The position numbers and the translations under genes are program-made. Source: Limnomonas spitsbergensis (Eukaryota; Chlorophyta; Chlorophyceae; Chlamydomonadales). From it: a stretch of 64,000 nt of DNA. The notes below the pieces were generated by a model, which ran no database searches, was not told the DNA's origin, and saw nothing but the letters and a program-made list of their open reading frames with translations. The DNA lies in assembly GCA_037349105.1 (NCBI GenBank), contig JAYJMM010000121.1, positions 196,001-260,000 on the forward strand, in the 5' to 3' direction. Shown piece after piece: positions 20,301 to 32,300 of this stretch (positions are counted from its first letter, which is position 1; each line of letters begins with the position of its first letter).

Positions 20301-23300
20301 CCTGCCCTGCCCAACCTGTCCCCCACCCCCCTTGAAAACCCATTCCCCCCCGTCTCCCGCTCCACACTTGCAGGCCATAAGTCGGAACACTTCGGTGGGC
20401 AGCCGGTCTGGGAGCTCCCACGCCATCCTCTGCCCTCGCCCCCCTTTTTAAACCTCACCCCTTCTGATCCATATACTTGCAGGCCATAAGTCGGAACACC
20501 TCGGTGGGCAGCCGGTCTGGGAAATCAGAAAACGGATACACCAGGTCCGGGCGCTCGTCTTTCGCGGGGGGTCGGTCCGGCCGCCGAGTCTCATACGGCG
20601 GTGACGTCGTGGGAGAGGACGGGGATGGGAGCAGGCGGAGCAGAAGTATGACTGGGGTGAGTGAGAAGTGTGGACAAGGGGCAGGGTTGTGTACGGGTAT
20701 CTTATGGCGGGATGGTCGTGGGAGAGGACGGGGATGGGAGCAGGGGGGGCAGAAGTATGACTGGGGTGAGTGGGAAATGTGGACAAGGGGCAGGGTTGTG
20801 TACGGGTATCTTATGGCGGGATCGTCGTGGGAGAGGATGGGGATGGGAGCAGGCGGAGCAGAAGACTGACTGGGCTAAGTGTAAAGTGTGGACAAGGGGC
20901 AGGGGTGTGGACGGGTCTCATACGGTGGGGATGTCGTGGGTGGGGACGGGGACGGGAGTAGGCGGTGCAGACGTATGACCGGGGTAGGTGTGAAGTGTGG
21001 ACAAGGGGCAGGGGTATGAACAGGCATCTTATGGCGGGGATGTCGTGAGAGAAGCCGGGAGGGGAGCAGGCGGAGCAGAAGCATGACCGGGGTGAGTGTG
21101 AAGTGTGGACAAGGGGCAGGGGTAAGAACGGGTGAGAGTTAAGTGGGAGGAAGGGCGGGGACATGAAACTATGAACAAGTGCCGGTAGGAGGTTTGACGA
21201 GTGGGTAGTTTGAATATGTGTGAATTGTTAAGGTGTCCCCTCCTCCCCCCCTCCCCCCTTCCACCATGTTTCTGAACATGCATCCCTCAGTAGCGGAGGG
21301 TTGCGTAAGAGGAGTGGTGGATATCATATTTGCCGCATTAGGAGGTCATGGGGACGTGGGCCACAAGTGCACACGGGCTGTTCTTCTGTTTTGTGTCTCA
21401 GTTTTTTTAGGGTTGGGCGGCCAGCCTCACACTTTGTCAAGTGCACGCAAAAGATGCCTCTGTATCAGGATTGCCGAGCCTTAAACCTCAAGCCCTAAAA
21501 AATGTCGACCTGAACCCTGAGCCCCAAGTTCTTAAAAGCTTAATCCTGAACCCTGAAACCCGAAGCCCTACACAAATTAAACATAAGTCCTGAACCGTGA
21601 ACCCTTTTTGCCAGGGTGGCGAGGAGGATAAGATGTATCTGAGAAGCATCAACAAGCTGGTGGATCGGCAGTCAGGTCGGCTCAGCAGACAGGTATGAGT
21701 GGTATGAACGGCTGCTGGGTGTGAGCAGGCCACGTCTGAAGGCAGGTGTGAATTGTGTGAATGGAAGCTGGGTGTGGGCATGCCGTCTCAGGTCCACAGG
21801 TTTGAATGGTATGAATGGCAGCTGGGTGTGGGGGTGGCCGGACGGTAGATAATCATGAATGGATCCTCGTCAGAGAAAGAGTATGTGAAGTAGCATTTGC
21901 AGCTCATCTCGTGCTACGGTCGAAAGGGTGGCTTTCTTAATCCCTGCCTCTAGGCGCATCCTTTGTTTATTTATTCTGTTTTTATTTGAATATCGTGCCA
22001 TTGAAGGCGCAGATGATAGCAAGTGGTGTATTTTAAAGAGAATTAAAAATAAAAATGATTGCTCGGCCTGTATTTGCAAAGGAGAGCAGTAGCTTGAGAA
22101 CGCAGTGCACACGCGTTAATTTGAGGCCCGTACCCTTTTCTTTTGCGGCCCGCCCTAAAAGCGTGCAACAGTTTGCTGCAGATCAGCGGATGTGAGCCCA
22201 TTGTGAAGAATGATAGCGTGGTGGTGATGAATCATTTGTGGGAATCAAATGCAAAGGCAAATTAAAATAATGGAGCTGCTTGCCTTTCCGTGACAGATGG
22301 GCTGAAGCATACTATGAAGACCGACGATATGTTGAATTGCAGATGTTAAAAATAAAGTAGCAACAATATGTGGAATTGAGGACGTTAAAAATAAGAGAAA
22401 GAACACTAAGTCGAATTGGAGATGCGTAAGATACAAGGAATTAAATTTTACTGTTATGTTCAAATAGAGGGAGTTAAATGCAATGACAAAATTAAAATAT
22501 AATGAATCAAATTCAAATGCCAAAGTAAATTGTGAGGAATGAAATGCAGCGGCTTCATTAAAATGAAACGAATTAAATGGTTTTCTTGAAATGACTGGAA
22601 CTATATACCTCCCTTAGATAAGCCGACGCATGTCTTCTGTCAAGAATGGCAACGTCGTCGAAGGCGAGGGCGATGAAGAGGGCTGTGTACTATTGAGAGA
22701 CGATACGGATGGTGTAGCGATCAAGCTGACCAAGCAGATTGGCAAAGGAGGTGAGCTTTTGGATGGGAGGGGGGAGGGAGAGGGGAGAGGGGGATAGGAG
22801 AACGGGGACAGGGTGAAGATATTTGGGTAGGGGGAGATGGTGAGGGCAATGAGGAGGGCTGTGTACTATTGAGAGACGATACAGATGGTTTAGCGATCAA
22901 GCTGACCAAGCAGATCGGCAAAGGAGTTGAGCCATTGGGGGTGAGAGGGGGAGAGGGGGTAGGGGTAGGGGGGGTAGAAGGTAGGTTGTGCATGGATGTG
23001 GGGACGGGGATAGGGCAGGACGGGAGAAGGGATTGGGGACGGGTGTAGAGATCGGGCTCTAAAACCATATGTAGAGATTGGACCACTAGACCAAAAGACC
23101 AGCTGGTGAATGAGAGGCACAGAGGTGCGGCCACTACAACGGGAACTAATTCCTCCCCTGCCCCTCCTCCCAATCTTCCCTGCTGCTATCCTCCTCCGAT
23201 ACCACCTGTCCAATCGCCTGGTTTCGGCCGCCCACCCGCTTACCTCCCTTTCCCCGATCGCCCACGCTTACTCCCTTACTTCTGCCACCCGCTTGCCCTT

Positions 23301-26300
23301 ACATTGCCGGGTTTTGGCTGCTCAACCCCGCCCACCTCCCTATCCTCACCCTCCCCTACTTCCATAAACCCGCATGCCACCCGCTCACTTCCTTAAACCC
23401 TTATGCCTCCCGCCCACTTCCTTAACCCCTTATGCCACCCGCCCATTTCCTTAACCTGTTATGCCACCCGCCCATTTCCAGGATTTGGTCGTGTCTATCT
23501 TGGGGAGTATGGCGATCGCAAGGTGGCCATCAAAGCAGTGATCGGCCGCCCAACTCTGCCCACTCTCCTGTCCTCACCCACCTTTCTCCACTTCTTTAAC
23601 CCTCATGCCACCCGCCCATCGCCAGGATTTGGTCGCGTCTATCTCGGCGAGTATGGCGATCGCAAGGTGGCCATTAAAGCGGTGTTCGGCGAGAAGCGAA
23701 TGGGTGTTCGTGACGAGGCAAATGGAGATAAAGACGACGACGACGACAAGCGGGAGCGCATGGTGCAAGTGAGATACCTTCAGATACCTTCAGATACCTT
23801 CAGATACCTTCAGATACCTTCAGATACCTTCAGATACACGGATCCCTGAATTCCGGACCCCCCTTGAAAATTGAACCCTATAAAACTGAACCATAGAAAA
23901 CTAAACAGTTTGACAAACAAAATAAGCAAATGGACTTCCGGGATGAGGCAAATGGAGATAAAGACGACGACGACAAGCAGGAGCCAGCGCATGGTACAGG
24001 TATGAACCAGGGGTGTGAACCAGGGATGTGATGAAGGGGTATGAACCAAGGGTGTGAACCCTTGCTTAACACGTGACCCTGAAACCCTAAACCCTTACAC
24101 GCTGAGTCGTTAGGCCCCCAGACCCTGAACCCGAAAACTGAACCGTTGAACCAGAAATAAGTGAATGTGTGAAAGGGGTGAAGCGCGTGGGGACTAGACC
24201 GGTGATGATGAAATGTGAGAACGCAGTGTGAAGGGTGTGAATGCCTCCCACACTCGTAACCCTGAAATATGATATCAGTAATGTCTACCTAAATGTAAGC
24301 CTATACTCTAGTATGCATGAGGTATGTTCAAGATCCTTCCACACCTCCCCTAGTTTAGGGATTTAGGGTTTTCTAAACTCACATTTTCCAGAACACAAAT
24401 CCCAAACCTGAAATCCTAGTACGTAAGCCCCAAAATAAAAGGTTGAATGACCTGGAACATTTTAACTTGGAACCTAACGCGTTGATGCTCACCACCACGA
24501 CCCTTGTCTTTAAACCCAAGCCATTAACCCTCGACCCCAATCTACAGCACAGCGACCAGCGCCCGGATCTGCCCTTTCTCTCGCCACCGCCATCCTTGCT
24601 CGACGCCGCAAGCTCGCGCATTTTACGTGCTGTCCACACTCTCACACCTCACAGCCCACTGGCAGCTGGAAGCCCTGCTCATGTGGACTCTCTCCACCGG
24701 CCACCCGAACATCACTCAAGCATGTCATGTATGTCCACACATCCACACATGACATTCACTCATGTTCACACCCCAGTTGCAGCTGGAAGCCCTGCTGATG
24801 TCGCAGCTCTCCACCGGCCACTCGAACATCGCTCAAGTTTAAGTCATGTGCTAGGGTTTAGGGTTGATCCTAAACCCTAAACCTTAACCCTAAACCATAT
24901 CCACTCATCCACACATGACCTTCACACATATTCACACCCCACTCGCAGTTGGAAGCCCTTCGCATGTCGCTGTTCTCCATCGGCCACCCGAACATCGCCC
25001 AAGCATAAGTCACGTATGTCCACACATCCACACATGACATTCACACATGTTCACACCCCACTCGCAGCTGGAAGCCCTGCTGATGTCGCTGCTCTCCACT
25101 GGCCACCCGAACATCGTCCATACGTACAAGTGCCTGTCCAGCTCACGGGACCTTGAGGGCCCCGGCCAGGTAGGCGTAGTGCCAACTCAAAGCTGATTGT
25201 TGCGCAGATTTAACAAACCGAACATTAAACAGAGTGCAAGAGACCTGGAGGCGTTTTGTCACCCCTGAGCTGCCAGGTAGGCACAGTGTCACCTCTGAGC
25301 TGCCAGGTAGGCGCAGTGTCACCCCTGAGCTGCCAGGTAGGCGCAGTGTCACCGCCATGTAGGCGCATTGTCACCCCTGAGCTGCCAGGTAGGCGCAGTG
25401 TCACCTCTGAGCTGCCAGGTGGGCGCAGTGTCACCCCTTAGCTGCCAGGTAGGCGCAGTGCCAACCCTGAGCTGCCAGGTAGGCGCAGTGTCAACCCTGA
25501 ACTGCCAGGTAGGCGCAGTGTCAACCCTGAGCTGCCAGGTAGACAGAGTCTTCGAACCGTGACCTTGATTATTCTGTCAATTGCATGAGTGCCTGTCCAG
25601 GTCAGGAGACCTATAAGGCACTGGCCAGGTAGGCGCAGTTCCAACCCTAAACTGCCAGGTAGACAGAGTTCAAATCGGTACATTTATTATATTTTCCTCA
25701 TTACTGGTATATGTGTGCCCAGCTCACAGGACCTGGAGGGCCCTGGCCAGGTAGGCGCAGCCCTGAACCCTGTGTCCACTGTCCAGGACCTACAGGGCCT
25801 CGGCCAGGCCGGAAAAATCCTTGACCATAAAGCACTGCGGCCACAGGCCTCTCAAGCAGACAAACACATTTCAAACATTGAGTGCATCTCCCTTTTCCTC
25901 CCCCGATCAGGCTGGTGAGGTGGTGAATGGAGCGAGTGGTGGCGTGCAGTATGAGAGTGGTCCATTGTGATAGAGCACTGCTGTCGTGGGCCTCTCTGAC
26001 TGATGCAAACACGTTTTAACTGTTTCAAATGTTTGTCCCCCTCCCCTTATCAGGCTGGTGGGGTCGTCAATGCTGCCAGCGGGACCGTGCAGTACGAGTG
26101 GTTCATTGTTATGGAGCACTGTGGCCGCGGCTCGCTGTGGCAGCAGCTGATGGGTGGAGCCCTGCATATGCTGCCATCAAGCAGAGAGCTGAAGAGATAC
26201 AGGTCAGGGTAGGGAAAGCGGAAGGGGAGGGGGGGCTCTAGCAGGGGGAGGGGAGCAAAGAAGGAGGAGGGTGGGAGGGGAGACGTGGGCCGGGAGGGGG

Positions 26301-29300
26301 GAGGGCGCAGCTCGCTGTGGCAGCAGCTGATGGGTGGAGCCCTGCATATGCTGCCATCAAGCAGAGAGTTGAATAGATACAGGTGAGGGGCGGGAGAGGG
26401 GAAGGGTGGGGGACTCTAGCGGGGGGAGGGGAGCAAAGAATGAGGAGGGTGGGAGGGGAGACGTGGGCCGGGAGGGGGGATGGGGTGGCTCGTTGTGGCA
26501 GCAGCTGATGGGTGGGGCGATGCATATGCTGCCATCAAGCAGAGAGTTGAAGAGATACAGGTGAGGGGCGGGAGAGGGGTAGGGTGGGGGGCTCTAGCGG
26601 GGGGAGGGGAGCAAAGAAGTTGGAGGGTGGGAGGGGAGGCGTGGGCCGGGAGGGGGGATGGGGTGGCTCGTTGTGGCAGCAGCTGATGGGTGGGGCGATG
26701 CATATGCTGACTTTTAGCAGAGAGATCAAGATATACATGTGAGGGGCGGGAGAGTGGAAAGGGGGGGGGGAGGAGGGGGGAGGAGCGGGCCGCCGGCCAG
26801 CCCATCGAATGCCCTCCACTCATTCCCCCTCCATGGCTTGAGGATTTACCAGGCTATAACCATATACAACTAAATCTTCCACCACAGGCTGAGGGGTGAG
26901 GAGCGGGCCGCCGGCCAGCCTGTCAGGTCCAATGCAACCACCATCCCCCCATTTCTTGGGGGGGGAATTCCGTCAAGCTGAAACAAATATCAATGACGTC
27001 TTCCACCGCAGGCTGAGGGGTGAGGAGCGGGCCGCCGGCCAGCCTGTCAGGTCCAATGCAACCACCATCCCCCCATTTCCTGGGGGGGAATTCCGTCAAG
27101 CTGAAACAAATATCAATGCCGTCTTCCACCGCAGGCTGAGGGGTGAGGAGCGGGCCGCCGGCCAGCCTGTCAGGTCCAATGCAACCACCATCCCCCCATT
27201 TCCTGGGTGGGGAATTCCGTCAAGCTGAAACAAATATCAATGACGTCTTCCACCGCAGGCTGAGGGGTGAGGAGCGGGCCGCCGGCCAGCCTGTCAGGTC
27301 CAATGCAACCACCATCCCCCCATTTCCTGGGGGGGAATTCCGTCAAGCTGAAACAAATATCAATGACGTCTTTCACCGCAGGCTGAGGGGTGAGGAGAGG
27401 GCCGCCGGCCAGCCTGTCAGGTCCAATGCAACCACCATCCCCCCATTTCCTGGGTGGGAATTCCGTCAAGCTGAAACAAATATCAATGACGTCTTCCACC
27501 GCAGGCTGAGGGGTGAGGAGCGGGCCGCCGGCCAGCCTGTCAGGTCCAATGCAACCACCATCCCCCCATTTCCTGGGGGGGAATTCCGTCAAGCTGAAAC
27601 AAATATCAATGACGTCTTCCACCGCAGGCTGAGGGGTGAGGAGCGGGCCGCCGGCCAGCCTGTCAGGTCCAATGCAACCACCATCCCCCCATTTCCTGGG
27701 GGGGGAATCCCGTCAAGCTGAAACAAATATCAATGACGTCTTCCACCGCAGGCTGAGGGGTGAGGAGCGGGCCGCCGGCCAGCCTGTCAGGTCCAATGCA
27801 ACCACCATCCCCCCATTTCCTGGGGGGGAATCCCGTCAAGCTGAAACAAATATCAATGACGTCTTCCACCGCAGGCTGAGGGGTGAGGAGCGGGCCGCCG
27901 GCCAGCCTGTCAGGTCCAATGCAACCACCATCCCCCCATTTCCTGGGGGGGGAATCCCGTCAAGCTGAAACAAATATCAATGACGTCTTCCACCGCAGGC
28001 TGAGGGGTGAGGAGCGGGCCGCCGGCCAGCCTGTCAGGTCCAATGCAACCACCATCCCCCCATTTCCTGGGGGGGAATCCCGTCAAGCTGAAACAAATAT
28101 CAATGACGTCTTCCACCGCAGGCTGAGGGGTGAGGAGCGGGCCGCCGGCCAGCCTGTCAGGTCCAATGCAACCACCATGTCCCCATTTCCTGGGGGGGGA
28201 ATCCCGTCAAGCTGAAACAAATATCAATGACGTCTTCCACCGCAGGCTGAGGGGTGAGGAGCGGGCCGCCGGCCAGCCTGTCAGGTCCAATGCAACCACC
28301 ATCTCCCCATTTCCTGGGGGGGGAATCCCGTCAAGCTGAAACAAATATCAATGACGTCTTCCACCGCAGGCTGAGGGGTGAGGAGCGGGCCGCCGGCCAG
28401 CCTGTCAGGTCTAATGCAACCACCATCTCCCCATTTCCTGGGGGGGGAATCCCGTCAAGCTGAAACAAATATCAATGACGTCTTCCACCGCAGGCTGAGG
28501 GGTGAGGAGCGGGCTGCCGGCCAGCCGGTCGGGTCTCGTACCGTCCTCGGCAGCAACAATCAGGCATCATCATCCGGACGCAAGGTAGGGGCCATTGATA
28601 ACCTAAAAATCCCTAATGTCGTTTTATAAACCCAAATCCTGGGGAGCGGGCTGCCGGCCAGCCGGTCGGGTCACGTACCATCCTCAGCAGCAACAAGCAT
28701 GCAGGCAGCATCATCCGGACGCAAGGTAGGGGCCATTTGTAGCCTAAAAATTCCTGCGGCAGAAGTTCATCGCCACTGCGCCCTTCTGTCCAGCGTCGCC
28801 ACGGAGAACCTTGCCCACTACCACTGCTCAATATCGTTTCATATACCTCAAATCCCAGAGCCTTTCCACCTCTGAGTCCAGAAGGGTGTGATTTGTAACA
28901 TTTAAATCCTGATGTCGTTTTATAAACCCCAAATCCCGAGCATTTCCACCTCTGAGCCTGGAGGGTTTGGATGAATTGTTCGCCAGCGTCAAGTCCTCAG
29001 CTATCTTCTGACCCGTACCACAGACAGGTTGACCACCCCCCTCTAGGCGGTTTGGCCGCGCTGATTGCCATGGCAAAAAAGGCGGCCACCTGGCCCCCTT
29101 TACCCTGAGTCTAGAGGGCTTGGATGAATGGGTTGCCAGCATGCAGTCAAGTCCTCAGCCGTCTTCTGAGCTTAACCACAGACAGGTTGATCACTCCCCT
29201 CTAGGCGGTTTGGCTGCGCTGGTAGCCGCGGCAAGAGAGGTGGTGACCTCACACCCTTTGCCCTAAAGCTTGAGCCTAAGCCTTGAGCCTAAACCTTGAG

Positions 29301-32300
29301 CCTAAACTTTGAGCCTAAATCTTGAGCCTAAACCTTGAGCCTAAACCTTGAGCCTCAACCTTTGAGCCTAAACCTTGAGCCTAAACCTTGAGCCTAAACC
29401 TTTAAGCCTTAACCTTTGAGCCTAAACCTTGAGCCTAGCCTTAACCTTTGAGCCTAAACCTTTGAGCATAAATTTTGAGCCTAAACATTGAGCCTAAACA
29501 TTGAGCCTAAACCTTGAGCCTAAACCTTGAGCTTAAACCTTTGAGCCTTAACCTTTGAGCCAAAACCTTGAGCCTAAACCTTGAGCTTAAACTTTGAGCC
29601 TAAACCTTGAGCCTAAACCTTGACCCAAATCCTAACCGCTATCCCTGAACATTGACCCTAAGACACCCAACCTATCCCTCGGCCCCGACAGGGTAACGAG
29701 TCGCCCTCTGTTGCCTTACTGGAGGCTGCGAGGAAGGCGTCTGCTGGGCAGATGAAACGGCCACCCCCTCCACGCCGCGACGGTGACGATGAGGAGGAAG
29801 AAGAGGAGGAGGAGGAGGAGGTGAGGTCAGGGACAGAGGGAGCCATTTAGGGTTTAGGGTTTGGGGCCGTGGAGGGGAGGGGGACAGCTGCACATGTCAA
29901 TATCGTCAATAGGGGGATGAAACGGCCGCCCCCTCTACGCCGCGACGGTGACGATGAGGAAGAAGAGGAGGAGGAGGAGGAGGGGGAGGGGAGATGGGGG
30001 ACAGAGGGAGCAGTTTAGGGTTAAGGGTTAAGGACCGCGGAGGGGGGGGGGACAGCTGGACAGGTGAGATCCAGGAAGGGAGTAGCTGGGACGGGGGATG
30101 GGAGGGGAGGCAGTTTGATGTCAATAGGGGAGGCAGTTTGATGTCAATAGGGAAATGAGGCAGCCGCTTCCATCTGGCCAGGATGGGAATGAGAAGGTGA
30201 ATGAAAAGGAGAGGGGAGAGAGGCAGGTGACACCTGGGAAGGAGGGAGCTGGGGCTGGGAAGGGGAGGACAGGGGCGTGTTGAAGTGGGGATGGGGGAAG
30301 GGGAATGAGACGGCCGTCCTGAAATCTCCAGGATAGGAATGATGAGGAGGAAGAGTAGGAGGAAGGGGGGGTAGGAGGAGGTGAAACCAGTTATCTTCCC
30401 ATGAATCTTCCCATGAATCCTCCCATGTGTCTTCCAACTAATCACCCCACTCTGACCTGTTGACTCTGACCAGTTGAGTGAAGAATGTGAAGAAGAGGAG
30501 CTTGAAGATGCCGAGGCTCCCTATGACCCGACCGTACCAGACACAACTTATCACTTATCTGTCCACTCATATTCCCACGCATCTTCCCAAAAATGTAGTT
30601 TCTAAGGGATAGATAGATAATAGCTTTACATAATAATTTAATCAATCCATTCACTGAAGCAAAGCTGACATTGTTGAAGTGCCCAGAATCCAAAGTTCCA
30701 TCAAGCAAAAAGTATAGTTCCTAATCCCACGTTTTGTCCCACTTATCCTGCAGAGCGAAGAGGGTGAGAAGGAAGAGCTTATAGATGCTGAGGCTTCCTA
30801 TGACCCAACCATACCGGACACAACTTAACACATCTGTCCACACTTGTTCCCACGTATCTTCCCAACAATCCTACAGAGTGAAGAGGGTGAGGAGGAAGAG
30901 CTCGAAGATGCTGAGGCTCCCTATGACCCGACTGTACCGGACAAGAAGATGGTCAGCTGGGACGCCTGGGCCTGCCTGGAGACGCTGAAAGAGGTGGCCA
31001 GGTGCGTTCATGACATGTGATCAGACCTGCTGCTGTAGCGCATACAGTTACTGGATGTTCCAGAAGCATCAGACGGACCGACCAACGGATACGGGGTGAC
31101 TTTGGGTCAGATGAAGCGGCTGCCCGGGGGGGGGCTCTGCTGGAAAATGGGTTTATTATATTAAGAGTCCAGGGTCTCAAGCACAAACCAAGGAGGAGAT
31201 GGTCAGCTACCTCTTGTGTGAAGCAGGTCCTTTGCAACAAATGATCATTCACCCCCCCCCCCCTCTACCAGTAGCCTGATCATCTGCTTCCCCTTCTCCC
31301 GCTCCCCGTGTCCCTCTTGTGCAAAGCAGGTCCTTAATTAACAAATGACCATTCACCCCCCCCCTCTACCAGCAGCCTGATCATCTGCTTCCCCTTCTCC
31401 CGCTCCCCGTGTCCCTCTTGTGCAAAGCAGGTCCTTAATTAACAAATGACCATTCACCCCCCCCCCCCCCCCTCTACCAGCAGCCTGATCATCTGCTTCC
31501 CCTTCTCCCGCACCCCGTGTCCCGCAATTCCTTCATGACAACTCGATTATGCTGACCTCCACAACTCGATTATGCTGATCTCCACAACTCGATTATGCTG
31601 ATCTCCACAACTCGATTATGCTGACCTCCACAACTCGATTATGCTGACCTCCACAACTCGATTATGCTGACCTCCACAACTCGATTATGCTGATCTCCAC
31701 AACTCGATTATGCTGATCTCCACAACTCGATTATGCTGATCTCCACAACTCGATTATGCTGAACTCCACAACTCGATTATGCTGATCTCCACAACTCGAT
31801 TATGCTGACCTCCACAACTCGATTATGCTGACCTCCACAGCTCGATTATGCTGATCTCCACAACTCGATTATGCTGATCTCCACAACTCGATTATGCTGA
31901 CCTCCACAACTCGATTATGCTGATCTCCACAACTCGATTATGCTGACCTCCACAACTCGATTATGCTGATCTCCACAACTCGATTATGCTGATCTCCACA
32001 ACTCGATTATGCTGATCTCCACAACTCGATTATGCTGATCTCCACAACTCGATTATGCTGATCTCCACAACTCGATTATGCTGATCTCCACAACTCGATT
32101 ATGCTGACCTCCACAGCTCGATTATGCTGATCTCCACAACTCGATTATGCTGATCTCCACAACTCGATTATGCTGATCTCCACAACTCGATTATGCTGAT
32201 CTCCACAACTCGATTATGCTGATCTCCACAACTCGATTATGCTGATCTCCACAACTCGATTATGCTGATCTCCACAACTCGATTATGCTGATCTCCACAA

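Noticed and set aside
23481..23545. First glycine-loop exon copy as the real kinase exon 8
   Set aside because: It encodes the same loop but then runs into intron-like CCGCCCAACTCTGCCC sequence with no donor, whereas the copy at 23626 continues and ends at a phase-correct donor.
26884..28493. CRISPR-like regular array of 124-bp units
   Set aside because: The units are whole tandem copies of an exon edge without separate conserved repeats and unique spacers, and the context is a eukaryotic intron.
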